Shown here: positions 20,536-32,160 of the stretch, piece by piece | Numbering within the stretch: position 1 is the first letter of the stretch | Layout of the letters: every line of letters starts with the position of its first letter | Origin: Eupeodes corollae | Taxonomy: Eukaryota > Arthropoda > Insecta > Diptera > Syrphidae | Direction: 5' to 3' | Length of the DNA stretch: 64,000 nucleotides | NCBI RefSeq assembly: GCF_945859685.1 | Contig: NC_079147.1 | Span: 226,916,765 to 226,980,764, forward strand | Translations under genes and position numbers: made by a program | The notes under the pieces: generated by a model | Told to the model about the DNA's origin: nothing | What the model saw: only the letters and a program-made list of their open reading frames with translations | Database searches by the model: none

Positions 20536-21535
20536 TATAATAATTGCACAACACTTATCGAATAATAATATTAAATTATTTTCACACGAATTTAGAGAAC
20601 CAAACACTGAAATAGTACTGAGATAAGTGAGATATTATTATTCAGTTGAAATGCGTTTAAAAAAGCACAAGGTAACTAGATTAGACAGGCGTTGCAATAA
20701 CCGTTTATTTTCTTCGCTTTCTTGTTTCGTTTTTGGAGGTTTTTTCTAAATGTTACCACTTCAAAGAAATTTTCTGCAGCAGATTTTTAATAATATTTTT
20801 GATTTTCTATATACCATCTAAAAATATTAACTTATTAAATTTAATCAGTAAGCCCCACTTGTACAGAATCTTCGTTAAAATCAAGTGCAGTAGATTTTAT
20901 TTCAAGGCAGTAGATTTATGTTGAGAAAAAAATGCAGTTTATCTACTGCAATTGCAGTAAAGTGACCACCCTGGTATTGTAACAAAAAAAGTGCCAGGTA
21001 ACTAGATCAGACGATGAAAAAACCGTTTATTTCTTCGCTTTTTTGTTTAGTTTGTTGACTGTTTTTCTAAAAACAAAATCCAAATAAAGATAAGTATAAT
21101 GTAGGCTATGCTCCATTTTGATTTTTCCGTTAGGTATAAAAGACTTAAGTTGACTTAAGTACTTAGAAGAAAATTAAATGTTTCAGAGGCATCGGTCACA
21201 AAGTCTTAAATCAACTTAAGACGTTAATACCCAACCGAATATGCATTTTTCAGACTTATTGCCTTAATACTAATCTATTACAATGGGAAGTAGTTGTGCT
21301 AGACTTAAGTCGTAAGTACCAAACGAAAGAGAAAAAAATAAGTTATTAAACCCTATCAAAAGCCCAAAATGCAATTTTTTGAACTAAGACGTTTTTACCT
21401 AACGCCAAAGATTTATGTCTCAGTAAACAGTATTAATAATACATGACGATTGTTTTGATTCTGCATAAAATTATAATTCTTTTAAGAAAATGCTTACTTT
21501 CTTTTCTAGTTGCAAATGTTTTGTCCGATACTGTA

Positions 21536-23843
21536 AGTACTCTTAGCCAGACTAGAACTTCTAGTTCCATACTCCGATAACTATCTATGTCTTGACTTAT
21601 AACTGACTATCTTTTGATTTTATTTAGACAAACATTTTTTAATCTTGTTTTGAAATTGTTTAATTCCGTCTTATTTTCAAGTTTCTCAAAAAATTGTATC
21701 TAACATCAAAATAAACATTCTCTCAAAGTGTCACAAGCACATTAATTTGGTTTTTGTGGTTTAAAAATGGTCTGCTTAAGTCTTAAAAGAAATGCACTCT
21801 TTTCTCGCCTTAGTTTTTCTATTGGTTGTTATATATGTAATCAGATTTTAAACTTAAGATAGATTGTGATAACTAACCGAATATCTAGTAATCTTAGTTG
21901 TGTTACACCTAAATACAAAATAAAACGAAACGTTTTTTATTTGATTATTATTTGTTAACGTGCCAGAGATAATGTCGTACTCATTCGTACTTCTGTATCT
22001 GCGTACATTATATATGAGTAGGTATAATATAGTATCCGTATCTATCTGAGGCTATCAATAAAAACAAATACGAACTGTGGCATGCCGTCGACTTTGTTGT
22101 TGTCGTTTGTAGTCGTCGTTTTGGTCGACGTTGTTGTCAGTTAAATGTGTATCTGCGCTGTGCTGTAGTTAGTGTTATTTTAAGTTTTGTTGTCTAACTA
22201 AACGATTTACGCAACAAAAATATTTCTATCAGTGTCATAGCTCTTTCCAAGTGCATTCAAATTAAAATTATATAAAAGTTTGATGTTAAACTCCAATCAG
22301 GTAAAATACCTTCCCAAATATAAATATTAATTTATAAATGAAGAATATAATCTTATTGCCTTATTATTGTTGTTTTTTACATCTTCTATTCTTTGACCTA
22401 ATTCTTTGTCAACAAAATACAAAATAAAATAGTTAAATAAGTGATATAAATGTGTTTTATACAACAATCAATGGAAATTTCCATTTAAACGAGAAATGTA
22501 AAATGTAATTATTATAAAGCAAAGAAAAATGCACGTGGTCATTGAAGGTTATACAATACACAAGTTTCCATGAGACTCCGGCAACCCTTGCTTCATGTAC
22601 GAGTACTCCTAAAAAACATTTATAATAATGTGTTAACTCCACAATTGTTGACTTTATGTACAATATGGATTGGGTATATGTACATACATTGTATATATAT
22701 AACAAAACGTTTCTTATAAAATAATTGAACTACATTTTATATTTATTTACTTTGGTGGACATTTGGACAAGTCACTACTGTGACGGTGACAATGACAACT
22801 CGGAAAAAATGTTAATTTGTTTAGGTTGTCCATATAAGGGGAAGAGTGATTGCTCATTGACGAGATTTAGAATGCTAATTTTAGTGAGAACTTATTTCAA
22901 ATTCGACGATTGAAATAAACAAATACATTCGTGTGTGTGTGTGTGTGTTTTCGTCTCTTTGTGTGCGAGTGTGTTTGGATTTTTTTGTGTCCACTACAAA
23001 ATTATTATTTGACTCTCTTGATTTTATATTGTTGTTTATTAAAGAGAGAAAACTTAAGTTTTTGTTTTGTAAAATTTATTATTATTTTTGTAAATGCAAA
23101 GTGAGTTATAGCTTATACATAGGTAAAAGTTGTCGTTAAGTTTTACTTGTCTCCCGGCACTCGACCTTTAATGTTTTTTTTTTGTTTTTGTTTTTATAAT
23201 CCAATACTCACAATGGTTTAAGTTCGTGAGACAGCGACATGTTTTTCGCATTAATACCTAGAAAGCTTTATTTTTCTTAGATAGTTTTGGTGCTATAAAA
23301 AACGAAAACGAAAGTCTCCAAAAGTTTTTGCCTTGCAAAAACTATATTTAAAAGTTGGGCAACATGTCACAAAAATGAGCATAATTGTCATTCATATTCC
23401 AACAAAACTGAATATTTGTCTCGGAATAGTTTATGTCCTTAGTAATCTACCCAAAAAGTAAAGTCTACCGGTTTGCCTCGTAAGATACTATTGAAGGCAA
23501 GTGTATGACGTAAATAGCATTTTCATTTTGAAATTTTTCTTTTTCTTGAAGAATCAAATTTAACTTTTTCTTCACATAAAATTGTAGCTTATTCTCAATC
23601 ATTATAATCCGAAAACTATTAATTAAGTTATTCATTTAAAACTATTTTTTAGGTTCAACCAGTGATAATTTTGTAAAGAATAACTAGAGCTACAAGACTG
23701 AATACCCAATTAGTTTTGGAAATGACAACATTTTCACCAACTTTTGCTTTTTCAATTATGAAACTAACATTTACTTAACACTTAATCAGCATCATTGTTA
23801 TTAAATTGATATTTTGCGACAGTTATTCCTATGCCTGAAATTA
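21536..23843. other. 2.3-kb intergenic stretch without recognised elements
   Basis: No transposon coding or ends were found. It contains a (TG)n microsatellite (22932-22949) and a less AT-rich block with repeated GTCGT/GTTGTTGTC words (22085-22165), followed by CAATCAGGTAAAAT near 22295, a possible splice donor. This could be the 5' noncoding exon of a host gene, but nothing confirms transcription. Confidence 0.4.
22932..22949. repeat. (TG)n microsatellite
   Basis: A run of TG dinucleotides interrupts AT-rich DNA. It is followed by a second GTGTGCGAGTGTG stretch near 22960. Confidence 0.85.
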
Positions 23844-24129
23844 TACAGCTGCGGTCAAAATAATAGCTCCACTGCGAATCAGAAAATCTCTTTGAAAAAT
23901 AAATTAAACTCTAATAATATAAAGATACATTTTGAATGTGTTATAGAATGAAAGAGATGAAATTTAAGAAAATAGAGTTAATTTTTCTAAAAAATATAAT
24001 AAATAAGTGGTACAAAAAAAAACACCACTAAACCTAAAAAAACAATAAAAAAATTCTATTTTTTTATAAAAATTATTTGACTTAAACAAGTGCCTATTTC
24101 ACTAATATTTAGTTGATTAGCCTTTGTTG

Positions 24130-24600
24130 GCTATAACGGCTTCACATCGCTTGGTCATGGAATTGATCAAGCCTTGGCACCTTTGGACTGAAATACTCTC
24201 CCAAGAGTGGGAGATAGATATCTTCACGTCAGTTCATAAATTTTTAATGGGGTTTTGGTGAGGCGATAGCGCTGGAAATTCCATTACATTAATTAAGTTG
24301 TCTGCAAACCATTTTTGTGTCTTTCTGATGGTATATTTTAGGAAGACCCAAAAAAGCGGCATTTTTCTTGAATAAGGGTGCATAACATGATTGGAGAATG
24401 TCAACATAAACATGTTGATCCATAACTGTCTTCATCCAATGTATGGGCCCAACTCCATTGTATGAAAAAGATGCCCATACCATTATACTTTACAACTTTG
24501 GTTGTGAATTTGGGGTTATATTGCGCTTTCGCGGGTCTTCTCACATAGGAACAAGACCCCTTGCCTCCAAACATCACGATTTTACTCTCGTCCAACCTAT
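24130..24600 (-). pseudogene. Tc1 transposase, C-terminal half
   Basis: Minus-strand reading: LDESKIVMFGGKGSCSYVRR with the first Asp, VKYNGMGIFFI, HTLDEDSYGSTCLC / MDQHVYVDILQS, then after frameshifts the second Asp region, ending at SMTKRCEAVIANKG near 24130. The N-terminal half is at 26100-26413 beyond the LINE insertion. Confidence 0.8.
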
Positions 24601-24615
24601 TGTTTTAAAAAAATG

Positions 24616-26105
24616 TTCCGTCGCTCTGTCTAGAGTTTTGTGTTTTGTGTTTAATAGTTCGTTAACATATGGTGTATTTTTGCCAGAATGGAAAACGTCC
24701 TTTGTTACTCCTATTCACAAATGTGGTCCAAAACAGGAAAGAACAAACTACCGATCTATTAGTAAATTGTCCTCGATACCAAAAGTATTTGAAAAAATTG
24801 CTTGCGATAAATTGAATTTTTTATTAAAAGAAATCATATCCCTGTACCAACACGGTTTTGTACCCGGTAGATCAACTTCCACTAACCTAACCATTTTCAT
24901 GTATTCTCAATTCATTAGAAAAGGGCTACCAAGAGAACGTTATCTACACCGATTTCGCAAAAGCGTTTGATAGGGTGCATCATAAAATTTTTTTAAAACA
25001 ATTAGAGAACATAGGTTTTCATTCCAACATGCTAAAATGGCTGACAGCTTATCTTAAAGGCGCAGTCAACTCGTTTCAATTGATTCGATTACCTCTCATC
25101 CCTTTTCTGTAACTTCTGGCGTTCCGCAAGGGAGTCATTCAGGTCCAATGCTGTTCCTTATTTTTATTAATGACCTACCTGATGTCCTTACAAACTCAAT
25201 GCGTCTTATGTTTGCGGATGATTTAAACATTTTTAGACGTGTAAAAAACTAAACAGACTGTACACTTCTTCAAAATGATGTAAACAATCTTATTAAATGG
25301 TGCAATATAAACCAATTAGCTCTAAACATATCCAAATGTCAATGTTTTTCGTTTACACGTCGTTTGTTTACGACTACAATATGCAAAGTCAAGTCCTTGA
25401 TAGAGTTTTTATTAAAAAAGACCTTGGAGTCATTTTTGATTACAAGCTAAACTTTGTACTACATACAGAATTCATGGTGAACAAAGCCAACTCTATGTTG
25501 GGTTTTATTTTTCGTAATTCATTTGGTCTTAAGGACCCCTACACACTTAAAGCCCTTTATGTGGCTTATGTAAGATCAATCCTTGAATATTGCTGCGTAG
25601 TGTGGAATTCTCATTACAATGTTCATATTACAAGAAAAAAAAATTTACAAGATTTGTAGTAAAAAACTAGGCTGGAACATTGAAATGCCTTCCTATAACG
25701 TTAGATGTCAGCTTATTGGTATGCAGACATAAAATTACATAAATTTTGTCAGAGATATTTTATCATATCATATTGATTGTCCTTATTTATTATTGCTTAT
25801 TGATCTTTACGCTCCTTCTAGAGAACTAAGAATTCGAACATTATTCCGGGAAAACGTTCATAGAGTAAATTATGCGTTTAATGAACCCATAACTCGCAGT
25901 GTTAGGGAGATTAATAATGTATCACTTAATATAGATTGTAATTTTCATTCAGTCGAAACTCATTCAAAAATATGTTAGTTAAATAATTGTATTTTTTTTG
26001 TATGTAGCTTTAATTTTATAATGATTCAACGAATATTTTAAAAATTTCATTAGTCTATTTGAGATTGTAAACTCTAATTGATATTAAATAAATAATAATA
26101 ATAAA
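24616..26105 (+). mobile_element. LINE, 5'-truncated, with (TAA)n tail
   Basis: Plus-strand non-LTR retrotransposon. RT motifs: PIHKCGPKQERTNYRSISKL (24706-24770), HGFVPGRSTSTNL, YTDFAKAFDRVHH (24935), PQGSHSGPMLFLIFINDLPD (about 25125) and MFADDLNIF (catalytic FADD, about 25210). A 3' domain follows (25297-25978), then (TAA)n at 26085-26103. AAATGTTCCGTC and AAATGTTGCGCC on the two sides look like a decayed target duplication. The insertion cuts the Tc1 transposase between WRNIL and LDES. Frameshifts are frequent. A sister fragment is at 57430-57840. Confidence 0.85.
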
Positions 26106-26413
26106 ATGTTGCGCCATTTCTTAGTTGGCCAATTTAATTGCTTTTAAGCAAAATTTAAACGATTTTTCGTATGTGTTGAAGTCAAAAGTGGGTCTTTTCT
26201 TGGACTGCACGCCTTTAAATTGTTTTCCCTCAATCTAAGTCGAACAGTTTCCAGGCATGCCGTTATATTTAATTCCCTTTTGAGCTCAGTTGCAGGCTTG
26301 AAGGGATTTTTCTGGCTTTCTCGAACAAGCCGTCTGATGGCATTAGTTGTCATTGCAGGTTTTCGTCCACGAGTTTCATATTTGGGAGCATATATTATTG
26401 CGTTCCTTATCAT
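26100..26413 (-). pseudogene. Tc1 transposase, N-terminal half
   Basis: Reads IRNAIIYAPKYETRGRKPAM and RRLVRESQKNPFKPATELKR: the paired HTH DNA-binding region of Tc1 transposases. It ends at WPTKKWRNIL, directly before the point where the LINE is inserted. Its continuation with the first Asp is on the far side at about 24600. Confidence 0.82.
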
Positions 26414-26861
26414 TTTGTTGGAGCACCCTACTAAACGCCGAACTTCACTGTAGGATTTACGTTCTGCAATAAGTTGTTAGATGAAAGCTCGTTTCTCGCC
26501 CGTGCAGTGTTTTCTGCGACCTATTTTTTTCTTAACTAAATTTTGATTTTGAAATGGGCAGAAAGCAATAAGACCATTAAAATTTGATATTTGAAAAATA
26601 ATAATGAAAAAAGTATTTTTCTGAAGTAAACTCCAATCGGTGCTATTTTTTTACCGACAAAAAAAAACTAATTTTTCGCCAATGTGGCCGCATAGAAAAA
26701 GAATTGTTAACATTCGAAAGATAGAGTTGCACAAGAGAGATAACACTTCAAGCAAAAAAAAAATATATTACGGTCAAGGCCATAAATATTTGTATGTAAT
26801 TTTTGTTTATGCTTGCAATAAAATTTTGACTAGTGGTGCTATTTTTTTTACCGGCACTGTA

Positions 26862-27799
26862 CATTGTCACTACGATATTTATGAAAATTAAATGTTATGT
26901 AAAATGTTAGGGGTTTGGTGCTTAAGAACTTTTTTGTAAGAAATTAAATCTCCTATAAAATTATCCATTGCTTTTTTGGGGGAGAGAACGATAACTTAGG
27001 CGACAAAGTTTAATGACGGATTTGTATAGAACAGTTAAAAACAAACATTTTTTACTATCGGAGGGGAGGGGGGCTATCGACCCCCTTTTAGGCGGAAGGG
27101 GCAATTTAAAAAATATGTACGTTAAATGGAAAACAATTATTAAATAATATTGGTACTACTTACAACTAAGTTTTATACATTTTTTTAAAGCCAAAACTTT
27201 TGTCTATTAGCTTGTTTTTAATTCAAGTCAAAACTATTCATAGTTATTGAAAAAAATTGTTTTAAACTTAAAATTTGTGCAAAAAAAGTTAAAAGGTTTA
27301 AAGTGTAATTTTTCAGAACTTGAAGATTATCTACTACTGTTTTTTTGTTTGTTTTTGATCAAAAACTAAAAACTAGATGATTTTATGTCTTCTAGTTCAT
27401 GAGAAAATTGAAAATTACACAAAAAAATATTTTAATTAAATTACTTTTTTTTTGCTTGAGTGGTCTCCCCCCTCCCATAGTAAAAAAAGCTTATTTTTAA
27501 CTGTTCTATACAAATCAGTCATACAACTTTGTAGCCTGAGATATCGTACTCTTCCCTTTTTTGCTTTAGGTCATGTCATTTACGAAATATTAGCAATAAA
27601 TCAAGAATTGTATGCAAACGGTTCCTTCTAAATTTCAAATTTCAAATTTGAGAAAAACTCTTTGAAAAGCGCGATGAGACTATGAAAAGCCGCTGAGCTA
27701 TGGAGATTTCAAACAAAAGTTATCAAAGTTTACGTGTACAAAATGAGGAATCTTAAATTGGCGTTGTTAAGGGGGTCCCAAAAATTACGCAAGATTTGA
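26862..27799. repeat. Long inverted repeat, arms about 110 bp, 375-bp spacer
   Basis: The left arm at 26968-27082 contains GATTTGTATAGAACAGTTAA and ACTATCGGAGGGGAGGGG. The right arm at 27455-27565 contains the reverse complements (TTAACTGTTCTATACAAATC, CCCCCCTCCCATAGT). The arms keep about 80% identity by eye. The spacer is AT-rich without coding. It could be a foldback transposon or a dsRNA-forming hairpin. No target duplication was seen. Confidence 0.7.
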
Positions 27800-28918
27800 A
27801 TTAAATAGAAAACTCCGTTTTTAGTCTTTTGATGGTTATATTTTTATTGACTCGTAAAGTACATAGGATAGGGTTATGTATGGAATAACACATCGGACAA
27901 CTGGCCTCCATGGCTTTGCATGCACATGCGCACTCTTTTGTTGAAATTTTCCATGGCCATTCTGCATAAATGAGCTGAATTTCGTTGATGCAGCGTTGAA
28001 TCTCCTCCTTTAATGCACGGGTGGTTGTGGGCTTGTTGACATAGACTTGTGATTTCAAATAACCCTATAAAAAGAGGAGGCCAATTTTGATCACCGAAAC
28101 GAGAGAGTACACGACCTGGAAATGTCTCATGCAGTAATTGAATTGTTTCACGGGCTGTATGACATGTGGCACCGTCTTGTTGAAACCACATATTGGACAC
28201 ATCAATATCACCCAATTTTGGCAGAAATAACTGTGTAATCATGTCGCAACAGTAACAGTCACTGCTTGACCAGCATCATTTTCAAAAAAATATGGCCCAG
28301 TTATGCCTCCAGCCCAAAATCAACACCATACAGTCACGCGTTGTGGATGCATCACATATGGGTTCTCCGAACCCCAAATGCGGCAATTTTGGCGATTGAC
28401 AAAGCCATCAAGATGAAAATGTGCTTCATCGCTTAGGATGATTTTGCTCGAAAAATCAGGGTCCATTTGTTGATGTTCAATAATCCATTCAACGAACTCT
28501 CTTCTCTGTCCATGGTCATTAGGCTTCAATTGTTGTGTTAGTTGAATTTTGTAAGCATGAAGACACAGATCTTTGGTGAGCATACGCTGTAGAGAGGTTC
28601 TTGAAATTTGCAATTCTTGTCCACGACGTCGAATTGAGGTTCCTGGATTGTCAGCAACACTCTCACGCACTGCCTTTACATTTGGCGCCTCCAACGGATC
28701 CAGTCTCCATGAATTTTTCAATTAATCTCTTCACAGTTGACGAAGTTAAAACACTATTCCGACCATATTTTGTAAGAAATTTTTGAACTGCAGCCGCCAA
28801 GCTTTCACTATTTTTGAAATATTCTTTAATAATGAAGACACGTTGTTTTATCGTGTAACGCTTAATTTTTAATAACCCTATACTGTTAGCTGTCAAATTG
28901 CTTTTTTTCAGGGTTGCC
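27800..28918 (-). pseudogene. Second mariner-like transposase, third Asp deleted
   Basis: A relative of the transposase at 1935-2995. In order: HTH region (KRYTIKQRVFIIKEYFKNS, about 28800-28860), ESVADNPGTSIRRRGQELQI, SDEAHFHLDGFVNRQNCRIW with the first Asp, then WFQQDGATCHTARETIQLL with the second Asp. Where the third Asp should follow (NWPP…), about eight codons are missing and the frame jumps to GYLKSQVYVNKP. The missing Asp makes it catalytically dead even without its frameshifts. No clear TIRs remain. The 5' end is cut by the LOA-like LINE. Confidence 0.82.
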
Positions 28919-30293
28919 AACACTTCACTGCACAAATGGCGGCAAATTCAAATCTTGCGTTAATTTTGGGATAAACAGTTCGGGTTCAAGGCCGATCATG
29001 ACACAATTCATGCTGCGTCTAAACTCGTTTCTGATATCCAATGGAATGAGTCAAAACAACAATGCACATGTGCTGTTCTGGTTGATTTGGAAAAGGCCTT
29101 TGACACCGTATGGATAGAGGGTCTTTACCTAAAACTGAGCAGGCTTGGCATAAGCAAGCCATTGTTGTATATACTTTTTGATAAGCTTAACGGTAGAAAG
29201 TTTGTTGCCAAAAGTGGCAATGTAACTTCTACCACAACATTCTTAATTAAAAATGGTCTTCAACAGGGAGCGGTGAATTCTCCGATTCCTTTCAGCGTTT
29301 ACACCATCGAGCTGATAGGTAGTCTTACAAAGGCAATTACGTTCGCCGACGATCTTATTGCGTACAGAACGGCCCGAAAGGTCGAGGTTATTAGAATTCT
29401 CTTGCAGCGTGATTTCGACAAGATTCAGCGATATTGCGACGACTGGAAACTGAAAATAAATGTCCAAAAGTCGGATACAATTCTGTTCCGGACTCCGTTG
29501 GCTAGGGCCACGAGGGATACGTGCAAGAATTGGCGCAAGATGGTCATCCTTGATCTTCAATGTCAGCCATTAGTGAGGAAAAGTGTAGTAAAGTACCTAG
29601 GTATCTGGTCAGTCGGCTTGACCCAGAATGTAATTTGCTACATGGTCCTTATGCGGCCGATGATCGTTTATCGTTGTATTGTGTGGTTCAACTTTGCCCC
29701 TTCCCAGATGGAGAAGTTTCGGGTGTTCGAGCGGCAGCCGAATCTTCTTACACGCATTACTATTCCAACGAGGTCCTATACAACGGGGCTCGAATCAGCA
29801 GAATTGACAATTTCGTGATAAAACTCGTCCGAGATCACATTGCAAGATCTATGTCTTCGACCAACAGTTTAATTTTCGGATCGTTCTATCCGAACGACGA
29901 GTATTTTGAGTGCAAGCTTGAGCAGATTCATTGCACCAGAGGCATTCCTCTTTTTAGACAGATGCGATCTGATACAGGATAGATTGGCAGTTCCGCTAAT
30001 CTATCAAGTCAGACGACGAACCGTGGATAGGCGACTCCTGTACAATCGGGACGTCATGGCACAAGGCGGAGCAGAGCTTCTTCGGTTCAGTAGGGCTGTG
30101 TCCGAACGGGACCGAACTGATAGTGTGAAGCAGGAGAACCAGTTTTGGTGGCTCCAATCGGCACTTTATAGTGGGTAATCAGGATAGGGTTTCAAGCCTT
30201 GGCCGGCTTACATACTTGTTTAATAGTATTAGGGTTTAGTTTTAAGTAGAATAGGCATGGACTGTTGCGCCAACTAATTTATTTATTTTATTT
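28919..30293 (+). mobile_element. LOA-like LINE, 5'-truncated, complete 3' end
   Basis: Plus-strand reverse transcriptase from DTIHAASKLVSDIQWNESKQ and VLVDLEKAFDTVWIEGLYLK (about 29000-29130), through NGLQQGAVNSPIPFSVYT, TFADDLIAY (catalytic FADD, about 29340) and LKINVQKSDTILFR. It then runs through three frames to a C-terminal IYQVRRRTVDRRLLYNRD (to 30178). The 3' UTR is only about 110 bp and ends CATGGACTGTTGCGCCAAC plus a TTTATT-type tail (30255-30293). The RT wording (GLQQGAVNSP, FADDLI) is closest to the LOA/Bilbo group as I recall it. The 3' end matches the SINE tail. Confidence 0.8.
30255..30293 (+). repeat. LINE 3' tail shared with the SINE family
   Basis: The last about 35 bp (CATGGACTGTTGCGCCAAC, then AATTTATTTATTTTATTT) match the SINE 3' ends at 13163-13200 (CATGGGACTGTTGCGCCACC, minus strand) and 59338-59380 (CATGGACTGTGTCGCCACC). 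No SINE body precedes it here, so the tail belongs to the LINE. Confidence 0.75.
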
Positions 30294-30295
30294 AT

Positions 30296-30990
30296 AAACT
30301 GATTGGTCTATAACTTTCAGTCCTAACAGACTTTTTGCCGGCTTTGAGTATTGGTATTACCTTACCTATTTTCCAAGTATGTATTATGTAGTACATTTAT
30401 GACGAATGAAAGGAAGATTATTCCGTGTTTAGGCAACATTTTTAACTTAATCGAGCCCACTAGATTTTCTTGATTAAAGTGTGTGAACAACTGCAGCTAC
30501 TTCTCCTTGAGTTGCTAACATATTTTGTGGTGTTTCAAAAATCATCTGGTTTAAGTTTTGAATAGTTTTATCTACCAGATGATCTGTGGAAACATCGCCT
30601 AGGTGTTGTGCTACAGAATGGTTTTGGAAGAAGCTAAAAGCAAGAGCATTTGCTTTTTCCAAATCCGTATAATGGATTCTTGAATCGTTTTTCAGAAAAT
30701 GAAGCTGTCGATGTTTGTTTTTTACAATTTTTACAATATTCCAGAAGCGTTTTCCATTCTTCTCTAAGGAACGTAGTTTATTATTCCAGACAAGATTTCT
30801 TTTGTTTAGTAATTTATAAAAGGTTTGGCGATTTAAATATGTAACGTTATCACGAAAAATAGGTTGGCGATATCTTAGCCAGTTTCTTCTGTGAATGTTT
30901 CCATTTTTTATAAGTTCTAATATAACTTGCTGTTAAAGTTGGCTTTAATAAATTTCTACCTTGACTATCATAATGTATTTGGCCTTAAAT
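30296..30990 (-). pseudogene. Jockey-like LINE fragment (pre-RT linker and RT start)
   Basis: On the minus strand there is a linker with LVWNNKLRSLEKNGKRFW (about 30740-30800), then EKANALAFSFFQNHSVAQHL (30600-30660). After a break come KVIPILKAGKKS and SYRPIS at 30300-30350, the first RT block. The copy stops where the LOA-like LINE begins. The continuation of RT was not found on the other side, so it was either truncated or rearranged. Confidence 0.72.
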
Positions 30991-32160
30991 TCTAGAATAG
31001 ATGGTTAGACACTTTGCTAACTTCTGTCCTGTCTACGGGCGCAGCAGATCTGACCAGTTGTTAAATTTCAAAGGAAGGTCTTGTTGATTTTGGTTTTATT
31101 CGATTCAGAATCTTGAAATCCACCTTTTTGTTGATATCACTCTTGGTCATTTACATAGTAAATCTCTTTTGTTTTTTATAAAAACCTATCAAATGTTTTT
31201 TTGCTTCTAAAAACGTGCCTCTTTTGAACCTTCAAATAGCACACTCGTAACTCGTAAGGTCGTAAGATATAAGTTTATCTGACTCTCTTAAGAAATAAAA
31301 TTTAACACATAAAATTTAAATTGAATTACAGCTCGCACTTTCTCAAAAAATGCTTGTTCCTATTTTTGTTTTGTATTAAAAATAGCAAAATCAGACATCA
31401 CAGAATTTTATGCTGGGTCTTCTGGGTTTATGAATGCATAATGTGTGTTAAGCTTACATCTGTCCTAAACTTCTGTGTGTTTACCTTAATTGCTATATTT
31501 GTGTTAACAGTTTTGTCCTAATTTTCAAGCCCTAGAGAATAAATATAATTTTCAAAATATTTTTCCTACGAAGTATATTTTTAAAAAATAGTACGATAAG
31601 TTCTACACTCTATGAATAAATGTTTGTTCTTGTTTTTTGTTTTTTAAAATGCGTGTTGTAGCTACATATTGGTAGTGCAAGTGTATCGGCTGCCAAAAAG
31701 TGCTTGCAAATAACTTTTTAAAAACTATAGATACTTTTATACATGGGAAAGATTTACTTTGCCAAAAATTTTACCGGTGGCGGTGGTGGCGTGGCGTGAA
31801 GCGGCGCGGCGCGTCTTGGCATTCTCTTTTTAGTACAACGACTTTATGTATGTACATTGTACATAAGTCTGTGATATGTGAAAGTAGAATATTTTATTTT
31901 TGTTTGGTGTTGGTGCACACATACATGCTTGGTATTTAGTTTAATTTGTATCTATTGTTTAATTTTGTATCTTCTTAGAATGTTCATAACCTAACTTTGA
32001 TAATCATTGAAAAATAATAACGTAGTATGTTACCAAAAAACATTTACAGTAAGGTGATATAAAACTGTGCCAAATTATGTTTTTTTTTTATTGTACTATT
32101 GCGAAGAAGATATCGAACATAAAAGTCTTAATTTAACTAAAATTATATGTATCACGTTTA
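30991..32160. other. Unassigned AT-rich stretch
   Basis: Nothing recognised except a short GC-rich block of GGTGGCG/GGCGCGGCG words near 31780-31815. Confidence 0.5.

Larger units (their letters stand above)
18161..21410 (-). mobile_element. Sola-like DNA transposon, full length, 3.25 kb
   Basis: The ends are inverted: CTTTGACGTTAGGCAAAAAG at 18161 and, reversed from 21410, CTTTGGCGTTAGGTAAAAAC, pairing for about 31 bp. ATTT lies immediately outside both ends (18157-18160, 21411-21414) as a 4-bp target duplication. The element encodes one large protein on the minus strand with a short intron. Near the ends the word GACTTAAGT recurs (about 18183, 18360, 21142, 21302), possibly transposase binding sites. 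The 4-bp duplication and the protein suggest Sola or a related superfamily. This assignment is from memory and unverified. Confidence 0.72.
14229..21533 (-). mobile_element. Tc1-like element with IR/DR ends, split by a 6.2-kb composite insert
   Basis: The left end at 14229 (CAGTATGAGCCAAAACATT) and the reversed right end at 21533 (CAGTATCGGACAAAACATTT) are flanked by TA (14227-14228, 21534-21535) and share GTAAGCATTTTCTTA further in. The inner parts of the long repeats (14320-14445 against 15063-15182) also pair, including GCGACAAAACAATTGCAACT. The right repeat is cut at 15182/21425, where TAAACAGT occurs on both sides. Removing 15183-21424 leaves about 1.06 kb, short for Tc1 because of an internal transposase deletion. 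Confidence 0.85.
23846..26859 (-). mobile_element. Tc1-like element (ATAGCNCCAC ends) split by a LINE
   Basis: The left end CAGCTGCGGTCAAAATAATA (TA at 23844-23845) matches the reversed right end CAGTGCCGGTAAAAAAAATA (TA at 26860-26861). Both continue into GCNCCAC. A second inner copy of GGTGCTATTTTTTTACCG near 26639 indicates IR/DR-type repeats. Transposase halves lie at 24140-24600 and 26100-26415, with the LINE between. Without the LINE the element is about 1.5 kb. Confidence 0.85.

Noticed and set aside
24443..24970. Single 175-residue plus-strand protein
   Set aside because: The first about 55 residues are antisense to the Tc1 transposase. Only the part after about 24620 is LINE RT.
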